From assembly GCF_038024105.1 (NCBI RefSeq), contig NZ_CP150661.1:620001-684000 (forward strand): a DNA stretch of 64,000 bases, given 5' to 3'. The notes beneath the pieces are model-generated. The model worked only from the letters and a program-made list of their open reading frames with translations. It ran no database searches and was not told the origin of the DNA. Shown in pieces: positions 35,238-44,919 of this stretch; position 1 is the stretch's first letter; every line of letters begins with the position of its first letter. The position numbers and the translations under genes were made by a program. This DNA is from Polaribacter butkevichii (lineage in GTDB: Bacteria; Bacteroidota; Bacteroidia; Flavobacteriales; Flavobacteriaceae).

Positions 35238-35518
35238 AAATAAAATAAAGTGCAAAGATACTACCTCCTTTAGGAAAAGGACAGAAAACTTTTGTTGGTT
35301 TTTGTTGATGGGGATTTGGAAGGTGCTTTTTGGTTGATAAGTTGTTATAACCTGCTTTTTAACTTTTGAGATTATTGAAGGGAAAAAGTTAAATTTGTTA
35401 GCTAGGTTTTATTAAATATTTAAACACTTAAATAGTATATTAAAATTGATTAAATCATTGAAATTAGAATAAAAAACAAAATAGCTGCTTCTTACCAACA
35501 CTCAATCCGAAAAAGATA

Positions 35519-38500
35519 ATGAATCTTGCATCAGAACAAATCATAAAAGAAATAAATAGAGCTTTAGCAATATTAACAACAAACATAAAGCTTGACACTC
35601 ACATAAATTTGACTGACAAAGCTCAAATTGCTGAAAAAATATTTGGGGAATTATTTACAATTATATTTAAATCAAAATTCTCTCGTGCAGACATAATATC
35701 GTTAAATCATCCGTCAATTGATTTAATTTCGGAAAGTACTGTATTTCAAATTTCAACAGATGCAACACCTGAAAAAATTAGAAACACGGTTAGAACTTTT
35801 ATAGAAAAAGAGTACAACAAAAAATACAATAAACTCAAGTTTCTATTTATTTCATCGAGAAATCCTATTAGGACAAGTGGCAAAACTAACTTTGGAGACT
35901 TACCAATCAATATTTTCAATCCGAAAGAAGATATTTATTATTCTGAAAAATTAAGTAGTCAAATACAAGGGCTAGAGGACAATGAAATAAAGGAAATTAG
36001 AAATATTCTATGGAGAGAACTTGGTTTAGACAATAGCAGACAGCCATTCAGATGGATTAAAGCGTTAGACCTTGAGTTATCAATAACAAATAAAGAAAAA
36101 ACGAGTGAAAATGAGTTTGAGAATAATCTAATCTATTACACAAATCAAGAACAAAAGCTAATAGACAATTTTGTAAAAGAGATTGATTTTGAAAACAAGA
36201 ATAAATTTTTAATCACAGGTCATCCATCAACTGGTAAAACAACTGTTGCTTTTGATATTGCAAAGAGAGTACAAGCAGATGAAAATAAAGCATATTATCC
36301 TTTTTATGTAAAAATTAAGGCAAGTGACAACTTATCTTTTTCAAACTTTTATGAGGACATAGAAAAGATTGGTATAAATCCTGCTATTCTTATAGTTGAT
36401 GATATTCACTTAAATTTTCAGCTAGCAAATGAATTAATTTCTAGAAGTGAACAATACTCAAATATCATTTTTCTTTTTGTTTCTCGTTTCATATCAAAAG
36501 AATTAAGGAAGGACTTATATTCAGAAATCGATGATGTTTTCGAGATATTAAAAGACTCAAAATTGTCATTTGAGAAATTCAATTCTGATGAATTTTATAA
36601 GGAAAAATTATCAGGGATAATTGAAAAATACAAAATCTACAATCAAAAAGAAGGAAATGAATTAAAGGTTGGAAACCCTTTAAAAATAATCGATTTAACA
36701 AAAAAGAATCTTTTCAAATTAAGACTAATCTTAAAGGATTGGAACGAGAGTAATTTAACTTTAAGTGATATTGATGATAGTCGATTAAATCAAAATCTTT
36801 ATTCACGTTTTCTTAATGGTTTAAATCCAGAAGAGCAAAAAGAATTAATGATTTATGCTTGTTTGTATTCTTTTGAGATACCTTTTTCCAAGTCAAAACA
36901 AGATGATGCTTCAGAAAAAGATGGTTTGTTTTTCACAGAGGAGTTTAACGATTCTCTTTTTATGCATTCGAGCTTTTCTGACTTACTTATTGATGCATAT
37001 CTTTCTCGTAATAAAATCGACTTTAAACAGCGATATAATAACGAAAAAGATAGATTTATTGTTTCAAACATTAAAACTTACATACATCTTTTCTTATCTA
37101 AAGAGTTTTGTGATTATCCCGAAAACATATATCAGATATTTTACAACTTGGGTATTAACAAAACACAATGGATTTTTAGTGAATTACAAAATGACGCGAA
37201 TAGCTTTCAAGCAATTGTGAGTTATTTCCAAAAATCTGACACAGCAAATTCAGAAGAACTAAAAAACATACTTCAATTAACTAAACTGTTCGCAAAAAGA
37301 AATTATGAGAAATTAGTAACTAAACTAATTGTTGAAAATGAAAGACGTGCGATTGTCTTAAAACAAGGAAATAACAACCTATTTACTTTATCTTATGCCC
37401 ACTACTCTATTCATCCTAAAAATAAGGCTTTAAAAAATAAACTTTATGAAGTCTTTACAGATGATGAGTTAACAGATATTATTCTAAATGCTAATATAAG
37501 TAAGCTTACTTTGGCATTTAAATATCTTCAAAATAATCACATTCGACATCGATTAATTTCACTCATATCAAAAGACGAATGGGTAGATATTTTTAATAAA
37601 GTACCTTTCAAACTTTTAGGGAATTCGTTAACTGAAATAAAGACCATTGACTCTGAACTTGCTTTTTACATTTACAATAATCTTGACGAAGAATTTATAT
37701 CTTCAAGAATTGGAAAAACACCTTTTGACAATATTACAAAAACATTAAGTGAAATTAATGTTCTCGGAAATCAGAAGGCTAAATTCATTTTAGACAAAAT
37801 TCCGCAAGAAAATCTTCACAAGTCAATTGGTTTTGTGCCTATTTCTCAAATTGGCATTGGTTTATCAAGACTAAAAAAAATTGACAAAGCAATATGTGAG
37901 GATATTGCCGAAAACTTAAATCCAGAATTGTTATACCAAAAATTAGTTAGAAGTGATTTAAATGATTTTGGAAGAGTTTTGGTCGAAATAAACAACATAA
38001 GCGAAAGGCTTGCAACTCAGATTCTTTTAAAGATAAAAGAGTATAATCCATTAGAAGAAAGATTTAACTCAACAAAAATAAAAGGAAAGGAAATTTCTCA
38101 TATACTCGAATCTTTGCATAAAATTGGAGACAAAGAATATGGTAATCATTTAATTGAGACAGCTCATTCAGACATCATATATGGTAGAATATTGAGTTCA
38201 AGTGTTTCTATATCATCACATATAATAAAGTCAGTTGGTTACTTTAATAAAAGTCTTGCCGAAAAATATATAGATGAGTACTTTAAAACTAACTTAATAG
38301 AAAAACTTGAATCTAAACTAATTCTATTAACTCACTTACCAAATATATTTGACGGATTTAGTTCAGTCAATTTTGTTAAAACTCAGTCATTCATTTCAAG
38401 TTTAGACAATTATTTATTTGTTAAAAAAGGATTCGCTCGTGAAGTAAATCTTCCAGGACTTGCAAACGCATTTAATGTTTTGAAAAAATATGACGGAGAG

Positions 38501-39010
38501 AAAATAGATAAAATCATTATAAATCTAAATTCACATAACATTTTTAAAAGCAAAATAATAGAATGTACTGCTGAAGGCTTCTTTAGTTCAGTTTCGATTT
38601 TACATAAAATAAGCCCAACTGCAACGAATTCAATGATAAAAATCTATCAAGAAAAACTTAAATCGGGAAAAAAGATTTCAATACAATTTCCTCAATTATG
38701 TGATGCTCTTTATCGTTTCGGAAAGATAGATAAGGAACTAGCTCAAAATTTACTAATCGACTTCAAGCCACTATTGATTGAATCCTACAAAAATATTGGA
38801 TTTAGAAAATTATCATCTGGTTTAAACACACTTGGTAAACTCAATATAGATTACGCACAAAGTTTACTTCGTGAATTATCAATTGAAGATTTGAAAAATA
38901 GAATAGATAATATTTTAAATAATGAGAATAATATAAATGGAGCATTAGGCGAAATAAAGAAAGTAGATGAGAAGATATGGAAAACCTTGTACGAATATGC
39001 CAATTCTTAA
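35519..39010 (+). CDS. SMEK-domain / P-loop NTPase / helical-repeat protein, probable conflict (antiphage) system
   Basis: 1163 residues, three parts. (1) About 1-115: a SMEK-like nuclease-fold domain, seen in SIDLISESTVFQISTD (Asp68, Gln77), EKIRNT and FLFIS; this resembles PD-(D/E)xK nucleases. (2) About 195-480: a P-loop NTPase with Walker A GHPSTGKT (234-241) and Walker B ILIVDDIH (Asp294, Asp295). (3) About 650-1163: some ten tandem helical repeats of about 38-45 residues with the pattern LxxIxxIDxxxAxxI. The layout (effector, NTPase, repeat sensor) is that of STAND-type conflict proteins such as Avs, in which sensing triggers nuclease activity. It is a single gene with no partner, flanked by about 280 bp and 120 bp of plain DNA. 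Confidence 0.8.
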   Translation: MNLASEQIIKEINRALAILTTNIKLDTHINLTDKAQIAEKIFGELFTIIFKSKFSRADIISLNHPSIDLISESTVFQISTDATPEKIRNTVRTFIEKEYNKKYNKLKFLFISSRNPIRTSGKTNFGDLPINIFNPKEDIYYSEKLSSQIQGLEDNEIKEIRNILWRELGLDNSRQPFRWIKALDLELSITNKEKTSENEFENNLIYYTNQEQKLIDNFVKEIDFENKNKFLITGHPSTGKTTVAFDIAKRVQADENKAYYPFYVKIKASDNLSFSNFYEDIEKIGINPAILIVDDIHLNFQLANELISRSEQYSNIIFLFVSRFISKELRKDLYSEIDDVFEILKDSKLSFEKFNSDEFYKEKLSGIIEKYKIYNQKEGNELKVGNPLKIIDLTKKNLFKLRLILKDWNESNLTLSDIDDSRLNQNLYSRFLNGLNPEEQKELMIYACLYSFEIPFSKSKQDDASEKDGLFFTEEFNDSLFMHSSFSDLLIDAYLSRNKIDFKQRYNNEKDRFIVSNIKTYIHLFLSKEFCDYPENIYQIFYNLGINKTQWIFSELQNDANSFQAIVSYFQKSDTANSEELKNILQLTKLFAKRNYEKLVTKLIVENERRAIVLKQGNNNLFTLSYAHYSIHPKNKALKNKLYEVFTDDELTDIILNANISKLTLAFKYLQNNHIRHRLISLISKDEWVDIFNKVPFKLLGNSLTEIKTIDSELAFYIYNNLDEEFISSRIGKTPFDNITKTLSEINVLGNQKAKFILDKIPQENLHKSIGFVPISQIGIGLSRLKKIDKAICEDIAENLNPELLYQKLVRSDLNDFGRVLVEINNISERLATQILLKIKEYNPLEERFNSTKIKGKEISHILESLHKIGDKEYGNHLIETAHSDIIYGRILSSSVSISSHIIKSVGYFNKSLAEKYIDEYFKTNLIEKLESKLILLTHLPNIFDGFSSVNFVKTQSFISSLDNYLFVKKGFAREVNLPGLANAFNVLKKYDGEKIDKIIINLNSHNIFKSKIIECTAEGFFSSVSILHKISPTATNSMIKIYQEKLKSGKKISIQFPQLCDALYRFGKIDKELAQNLLIDFKPLLIESYKNIGFRKLSSGLNTLGKLNIDYAQSLLRELSIEDLKNRIDNILNNENNINGALGEIKKVDEKIWKTLYEYANS

Positions 39011-39130
39011 AATTATAAGAATTTTTAAATTAATGTTTTATGTGACTATAAGAATAACAAACGAGTAGTTAAAGCTATTAACAAGAAGAATTTATGTAAT
39101 TAAACCTCCAATATTTTAAAAAAAAACACC

Positions 39131-39856
39131 TTGTCATTAACCATAAAACAACCAAGAATAAAATGTTACAAATGCATGCGATCTTCAAGCACGTGTATTT
39201 GCAAATACATTAGTTCTTTGCAAACGAAGACGCGTTTTATTATTTTAATGCATCCAAAGGAGTATCGAAAAGAAAAAAAAGGAACGGGCTACATGACGAA
39301 TCTTCAACTTGAAAATTCAGAAATCATCGTTGGTGTCGATTTTACCAATAATGAACGTATCAATGAACTATTAACTCAAGAAAATAGTACGTCTTTCTTA
39401 TTGTATCCTGGCAAGGACAGTTTTAATTTATCAACTAGAAAAAGTGCAGAAATACAAACGGTTATTGGAAACAATGCTAACATTTTTATTCTAGATGGTA
39501 CTTGGCCTTGCGCTCGAAAAATGTTGAAACTAAGCAAAAACTTGCAAGCTTTAAAAAGAGTGAGTTTTGATAACAAGATCATATCAAAATTTATTATTAA
39601 GCAGCAGCCAGATCCTCTTTGTTTAAGTACTATTGAGTCGGTTTATACAGTTTTAAATTTATTAAATAAAGCCGACTTAGAACAATGCGATACCAAAGAC
39701 TTTTTAATTCCGTTTGAAAAAATGATTGCCTATCAACTAGAATATACGCTAGACACGAATCCTAAAAACGATGGTGCTAAGATAAATACCCCTATTATTC
39801 CCAAAAACCTGTATAAAAAAACAACCGAAAGACGCATTATTTTTGAACAAGAATAA
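39131..39856 (+). CDS. DTW-domain protein, tRNA uridine aminocarboxypropyltransferase-like
   Basis: 241 residues. The N terminus has the cysteine set IKCYKCMRSSSTCICKY (zinc-binding type), the middle has FILMHPKEYRK, and the DTW-type motif is ILDGTWPCARKML. In the DTW family (TapT/TuaA-like enzymes) this transfers an aminocarboxypropyl group from S-adenosylmethionine to uridine in tRNA. The start is TTG at 39131, chosen because the cysteine set lies only about ten residues later and no upstream ATG exists in frame. Confidence 0.85.
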   Translation: MSLTIKQPRIKCYKCMRSSSTCICKYISSLQTKTRFIILMHPKEYRKEKKGTGYMTNLQLENSEIIVGVDFTNNERINELLTQENSTSFLLYPGKDSFNLSTRKSAEIQTVIGNNANIFILDGTWPCARKMLKLSKNLQALKRVSFDNKIISKFIIKQQPDPLCLSTIESVYTVLNLLNKADLEQCDTKDFLIPFEKMIAYQLEYTLDTNPKNDGAKINTPIIPKNLYKKTTERRIIFEQE

Positions 39857-40046
39857 ACATTTTACGGCATTTATACCTTTTTATAGATTGCGCCATTTTT
39901 TCTTTGTTAAAACTTACTTAAGACTGTGAATTCTTATCTTTTTTTAACAGAAAAACCTTAAATTCGTTTATGCTTACGGGCAACTAGCTAGCACCACAGT
40001 TTTATAGTACCTCACGGATTTTATCACTTTAATAAGACAAATTAAA

Positions 40047-40652
40047 ATGGCATCAAAAAAAAGTATCCTATTTATAATTGCAATAGCCATTATTACTATG
40101 CAATCTTGTAAAAAACAGACTTCCTCCTATAAAAATTACGACGATTTTAAAACCATAAACGCAGACTTTATAGTAAACAGTAAAGCTATTGTAAATGGCG
40201 AATTGTTAGCCGCTTACAAGTGCGAAGAAAAAGTAAAAGATGTAGAAAATTCCATCCCTTTATCTTGGGCCAATGTACCAGAAGGCACCAAATCTTTAGC
40301 GGTGGTAATGTATCATTATCCTAAAAAAAATAATAAAGAAGAAGTAAACTCGTATTTACTTTTATGGAACATTGATCCGTCTGTAACTTCGATTCCTTAC
40401 AAAATGGCCAACAACCCAAATTGGGCAATGGGCGCAAATAAAGACGGAACCGCAATTTCTTACACCTCACCTTGTTCTCGTGGTCCAGGAAAACATACGT
40501 ATACCATTGCGTTGTTTGCTTTAAAAGAACCCTTAAAATCGCTTCCTAAAAAGAGTTCTGTACTTGTAAATTACACTACATTTATGGAAGCCATTTCTAA
40601 AGTTGAAGTGTTAGACAGAACAAGCTTAACATTTACAGATTTAAACGAATAA
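40047..40652 (+). CDS. YbhB/YbcL family (PEBP-like) lipoprotein
   Basis: 201 residues with a lipoprotein signal ending MQSC. The PEBP fold is suggested by YKCEEKVKDVENSIPLSW, LAVVMYHYPKK and YTSPCSRGPGKHTYTIALFAL, the last being the conserved GPGxHxY region. Prokaryotic members bind small ligands or inhibit proteases, but the exact role is unclear. It lies upstream of a thioredoxin gene with about 100 bp between, so it is probably a separate unit. Confidence 0.85.
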   Translation: MASKKSILFIIAIAIITMQSCKKQTSSYKNYDDFKTINADFIVNSKAIVNGELLAAYKCEEKVKDVENSIPLSWANVPEGTKSLAVVMYHYPKKNNKEEVNSYLLLWNIDPSVTSIPYKMANNPNWAMGANKDGTAISYTSPCSRGPGKHTYTIALFALKEPLKSLPKKSSVLVNYTTFMEAISKVEVLDRTSLTFTDLNE

Positions 40653-40753
40653 TTTAAAGATTACAGAACACGTTCTGAACCACTAGAAATTAGAGTAGCT
40701 TTAAAAAAGCTGTCTTAATTATATATATTTAAAAATCACTTAAAAAACTATTT

Positions 40754-41278
40754 ATGAAAATTAAATTGATTACACTTTTTATCACCACAGTATTCGCTTT
40801 TAGTTTACAAACATCTGCACAAGAAAGTACCGATGTTTTATTAAAAAATGCACAAGCAATCGCTAAAAAAGAAGGAAAAGCTATCTTTATAAAATTTGAA
40901 GCCTCTTGGTGTGGTTGGTGTCGTAAAATGACCAAAGACATGAAAGCGGCCAATACTAAAAAGTTTTTTGAAGACAATTATGTAATGGTTCCCGTTGTTG
41001 TAAAAGAAACTAAAGGAAAAGAACATTTGGAAAACCCTGGTTCTACAGCTTTATTAAAACAATATAAAGGAGATACAGCAGGTTTGCCTTTTTGGGTGAT
41101 TTTAGATGCCGATTTAAAGGTAATTACCAATTCTTATGATGCTAATGGTCAGAATTTAGGCGGTCCTGGAACCCCAGAAGAAGTAAAAGTGTTTATTAAT
41201 AAGATAAAAAAATCTGCCAAAAAAGTTACGGCTAACGATGTAGAAAATATTACAAATCAATTTGTGATGAAAAAATAA
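40754..41278 (+). CDS. Exported thioredoxin-family protein with WCGWC motif
   Basis: 174 residues. The signal peptide is MKIKLITLFITTVFAFSLQTSAQ. The thioredoxin motif is EASWCGWCRKM (Cys53, Cys56), a Trp between the cysteines in place of the usual Pro. GLPFWVILDADLKVI holds the cis-Pro. This form (thioredoxin_7-like) is typically periplasmic and reduces or isomerises disulfides. The next gene is convergent, 27 bp away. Confidence 0.87.
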   Translation: MKIKLITLFITTVFAFSLQTSAQESTDVLLKNAQAIAKKEGKAIFIKFEASWCGWCRKMTKDMKAANTKKFFEDNYVMVPVVVKETKGKEHLENPGSTALLKQYKGDTAGLPFWVILDADLKVITNSYDANGQNLGGPGTPEEVKVFINKIKKSAKKVTANDVENITNQFVMKK

Positions 41279-41305
41279 AGGAGCAACTCCCCCTATTTTA
41301 CAACC

Positions 41306-42085
41306 TTAGGATTTCATAAAACAAGCATCTAGCATTTTATACAATGCTGGATGTTTTCTTTTCATCAACTTTGGTCTTTCAAAAAAATATTCTCCTGCCA
41401 CAGCTAAAAATTCAATTTCAGAAGTACCACCGTAATTTCTAATATCTGATTTATCATTATTTATCGCTTCCATTTCTTTATGTACCAATTGTAAAAACGG
41501 AATGGTATATTGTTTGTCTAACAAAACAGCAGGAATGCCATCTATAACGCCATCTGCTTTGTCTAAAAGATGAATAAACTCGTGAATAGCAGTGTTTCCT
41601 TTGTCCGTTTTATTAGTAAACCCAAGATGCAAGGCTTTTCTAGATAAAATCATTTGGTTATCGAATCTTCCTGTTCCTACCAAACCACCTATATTTCTAT
41701 CGGCAGTTTTATCACTAAATTGTAAATCTTCATCAAAATAATCAGGATAAATTAAAACCGTAGTTAAGTTGGTGTACTGCCAATTTTTAAATCGAAATAC
41801 AGGTATTATGGCACTTGCCGCAATTAACAAACAATCTAATTCTTCTAGCTTAAAATGAACAGCTTCTATGTTTGTTACTTCTAAAAAACGGAACATTTTA
41901 ACACAAAAATCTTGTTGCTCATTGGTGGTTAAATTTTTATAGAACAACACATTTTCTAAAAGTATTGCATGCCAATGTGTAGGAATTGTAACGTTTTCTA
42001 GTGATGTTGTTTTTCTTTTTTTCTTAAACCTAAAACTTAAGTATAAAATAAAGAGTAATAAAATAATGGTGATTATATAAAGCAT
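41306..42085 (-). CDS. Zinc-dependent peptidase, MtfA (M90) family
   Basis: 259 residues: one N-terminal membrane helix (IITIILLLFILYLSF), then the MtfA-like domain. HEFIHLLDKADG gives the metal site (His168, Glu169, His172), and NYGGTSEIEFLAVAGEYFFERP supplies the downstream Glu. E. coli MtfA is a soluble aminopeptidase that regulates the glucose PTS via Mlc. Here a membrane anchor is present and no Mlc is in sight, so the target is unknown. Confidence 0.88.
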   Translation of the reverse strand: MLYIITIILLLFILYLSFRFKKKRKTTSLENVTIPTHWHAILLENVLFYKNLTTNEQQDFCVKMFRFLEVTNIEAVHFKLEELDCLLIAASAIIPVFRFKNWQYTNLTTVLIYPDYFDEDLQFSDKTADRNIGGLVGTGRFDNQMILSRKALHLGFTNKTDKGNTAIHEFIHLLDKADGVIDGIPAVLLDKQYTIPFLQLVHKEMEAINNDKSDIRNYGGTSEIEFLAVAGEYFFERPKLMKRKHPALYKMLDACFMKS

Positions 42086-42427
42086 TGTCTTTTTTAAAAA
42101 CGGAAAATTACAACAACTTCTCCACTTCTACTTTCATTAATTTTGTAATTCTAAAAGCAAAAACCTTTACTGAATTTCTAAACTAATGAATTCTATTGTT
42201 TTAGGTTTTTATACATCAAAATTAAAAATGATATTTTAGATGTTATATTTAGCTATTTACAGTAAAAACATCAACAAAAACGGCTAATAATTACATAACT
42301 TTTTAATATTTTTACAATCGATTTAAAATTTTAATAATTTATAAATTTAGCTAAATTCACATTCTTTTAAAGTAAATTCGGCTTTTTAGAAAACTCAAAA
42401 CTTTTGTATTTCCGTAAAATAGTAAGA
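42086..42427. other. 342-bp AT-rich gap between divergent genes
   Basis: Separates the MtfA-like gene from the histidine kinase gene. Very AT-rich; I see no gene, hairpin or clear operator. Confidence 0.4.
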
Positions 42428-44797
42428 ATGAAATTTATAAATATTAAAAAGCTACTCCTTTTTTTCATCCCACTAACTATAATTACCTATTTAGTTATCC
42501 ATAATTATTATACGATTATTACTAAAAATCAACTAGAAATTATAAAAAATGGAGCTGCCAATGATTTAAATTCTAAAGGAATTTTAATTAATGATATGTA
42601 TAAAAATCTTGCAATGGATCTTGATATTATTAATTGGGAATATCAAAAGGATTTTGCAAAAGACATAAAACCGAATCAGGATAAACTAAAAGACTTTTTT
42701 CTTCATTTAGCAAATTTACAAACTACATACGATCAAGTAAGATTTATAGATACCCTAGGGCATGAAATTATTCGTGTAGATTTTGATAGTATTAATGCAG
42801 CAAAAGTTACAGAGTTTGATAAACTTCAGAATAAAAGCAATCGTTACTATTTTAAAAATGCTAAGAAATTACAAAAAGACGATATTTATTTTTCTAATAT
42901 TGATTTGAATATGGAGCATGGGAAAATTGAAATTCCTTATAATCCTGTGCTTAGAGTTGCTAAAAAAGTATACACCCCTACTAACAATTGGAGTGGCGTA
43001 CTCATTATCAATTATTTTATGGATAATCTTTTTGATAGATTGGCTAGACAGAGTAAACTTAAATATGCCAACTTTGAATTAAGAACAGCAGAAGGATTTA
43101 GTTTAATATCTGAAGATGCACATAAAAATTTTAAACACATTACCTCTAATTCAGATAGTTTGGCATTGTACCATACACACCCAGAACTATGGAAAAAAAT
43201 AGAGCAAAACCCCACTGGAGATTACGCTTTTAAAAACAATATTTATCTCTATAAAAAAGTAACTATAAATAGTAAAAGCATTAAAAATAGTCATTACAAA
43301 GACCAAAAAACATTTGTTCTTATTCATAAAATAGATCTAAAAAAAGTATACCAATCTCAGTCTATTTACGCCATATATGAATGGGCTTCTTTTATAATTA
43401 TTACCATTTTAATTTTCTTGATTTTATTGGGAATTCAATATTTTAATCACAAAGTACATCTTCAAAATAAAACATTACAAGATCAAAATAGCCAATTAGA
43501 AACCCTAAAAAATAAGTTACAAGATACTTTAAGAATTAAATTAGAAGAATTAAAATTAACTGAAAATAAGTTTTATTCGATATTTAACAACGCAGGTATT
43601 GGTATTACACTTCTAGATTTAAAAGGAAAACCAGTATTTTCAAATAAAAAATTAAATGATATTTTGGGATATTCTGAAAAAGAATTGACCGCATTGACAT
43701 TTGCCGATTTTACACATCCAGATGATTTAGAAAAAGACATGACTCAATTTCAGAAACTAATTCAAAGAAAAATTGACTCTTATAATATAGAAAAAAGATA
43801 TATACGTAAGGATAAAACCGTTATTTGGGGAGATTTAAATGTTTCTTTATTGTTGAATAAAGAAAATGAAATTATCAATGTAATTGGTGCTGTTAGTGAT
43901 ATTACAGAACGTAAAGACGCACAAAGAGAAACTAGAAACCTTAAAAAAGTAATTAAAAGCCTCGATTATATTGCAAAAGTTTTAAAAATTGATTCTGTAG
44001 AAAATATTTCTGAAATTAATGAATCTATCAATTTAGTAAAATACATAGAAAAACAATCGGAAGATATTTTAAAAGCCAACAAAGCAAGAGAAGAACTTTT
44101 AACCAATTTAGAGCACAAAAATAGCGAGTTAAACAACTATGCACATATTGTTTCTCACGATTTAAAAGCGCCTTTACGAAGCATTTATACCTTATTAAAT
44201 TGGGTTGAAGAAGAACCAGAGAATTCTTTAACTGATGAAAGTAAAATGTATTGCCAATTAATTCTAGAAAATCTAGAAAAAATGGAATCTTTAATTACCG
44301 GAATTTTAAGTTACTCAAGTATAGACGATGATAAAATGGCTGAATACGACATTAACACCTACGATTTAGTCAACGAAATTGTAAAATTAATTCTTGTACC
44401 TAAATCTATTCAAATTAAAATAGATGCCAACCTTCCTGTTATCAAAGGTAATAAACATCGAATTCTTCAAGTGTTTCAAAACCTAATTCAGAATGCCATT
44501 AAAAGCATTACCAATGAAACAGGACAAATAGAAGTTGGTGTAAAAGAAACCTTAGAATTTTGGGAATTTTATGTAAAAGATAACGGAAAAGGAATTGAAG
44601 AAAAATACTTCAAAAAAATATTTGAGCTTTTTCAAAGTATTGATGACAGTGAAACAAAATCTGGAATTGGACTTTCTATTGTTAAGAAAGTAATTCATTT
44701 TTATAAAGGAAAAGTTTGGGTAGAAAGTGAGATTACTAAAGGAACTACTTTTTATTTTACACTGCCTAAAGCCGAAACAAAAACATTAAATAAATAG
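42428..44797 (+). CDS. PAS-domain membrane sensor histidine kinase
   Basis: 789 residues from ATG 42428 (MKFINIKKLLLFFIPLT). An earlier in-frame TTG at 42404 would add eight charged residues before the first helix. Order: first membrane helix (about 8-27), an external sensor domain (30-315, Cache-like in size), second helix near 325-345, a coiled segment, a PAS domain (about 385-505), and a HisKA with YAHIVSHDLKAPLRSIY (His577). It ends in the ATPase domain with NLIQNAIKSI, DNGKGIEEKYFKKIFELF and SGIGLSIVKKVI. It phosphorylates a response regulator that is not encoded nearby. No receiver domain is attached. Confidence 0.92.
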   Translation: MKFINIKKLLLFFIPLTIITYLVIHNYYTIITKNQLEIIKNGAANDLNSKGILINDMYKNLAMDLDIINWEYQKDFAKDIKPNQDKLKDFFLHLANLQTTYDQVRFIDTLGHEIIRVDFDSINAAKVTEFDKLQNKSNRYYFKNAKKLQKDDIYFSNIDLNMEHGKIEIPYNPVLRVAKKVYTPTNNWSGVLIINYFMDNLFDRLARQSKLKYANFELRTAEGFSLISEDAHKNFKHITSNSDSLALYHTHPELWKKIEQNPTGDYAFKNNIYLYKKVTINSKSIKNSHYKDQKTFVLIHKIDLKKVYQSQSIYAIYEWASFIIITILIFLILLGIQYFNHKVHLQNKTLQDQNSQLETLKNKLQDTLRIKLEELKLTENKFYSIFNNAGIGITLLDLKGKPVFSNKKLNDILGYSEKELTALTFADFTHPDDLEKDMTQFQKLIQRKIDSYNIEKRYIRKDKTVIWGDLNVSLLLNKENEIINVIGAVSDITERKDAQRETRNLKKVIKSLDYIAKVLKIDSVENISEINESINLVKYIEKQSEDILKANKAREELLTNLEHKNSELNNYAHIVSHDLKAPLRSIYTLLNWVEEEPENSLTDESKMYCQLILENLEKMESLITGILSYSSIDDDKMAEYDINTYDLVNEIVKLILVPKSIQIKIDANLPVIKGNKHRILQVFQNLIQNAIKSITNETGQIEVGVKETLEFWEFYVKDNGKGIEEKYFKKIFELFQSIDDSETKSGIGLSIVKKVIHFYKGKVWVESEITKGTTFYFTLPKAETKTLNK

Positions 44798-44840
44798 AAA
44801 AAAAGACCTACAAAACCGATATTATAATTGCTGTAAAACA

Positions 44841-44888
44841 GAACACCCTAGATTACCACAACGTATTGTAATAAACTAGGGTGTTGTT
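44841..44888. terminator. Hairpin between convergent genes
   Basis: ACACCCTAG pairs with CTAGGGTGT across about 22 bases of loop that itself may pair. It lies between the ends of the histidine kinase and the M1 aminopeptidase genes. Confidence 0.7.
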
Positions 44889-44919
44889 CTTTAACTAAGG
44901 TTACTTAAACTATAAGTTC

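Noticed and set aside
36853..37220. Overlapping ORFs of 72 and 121 codons within the SMEK-NTPase gene
   Set aside because: They lie in other frames of a continuous 1163-codon gene and show no independent features.
39857..40046. Possible tRNA or small RNA in the GC-richer stretch near 39975-40015
   Set aside because: No cloverleaf or stable fold could be made from GGGCAACTAGCTAGCACC and its surroundings.
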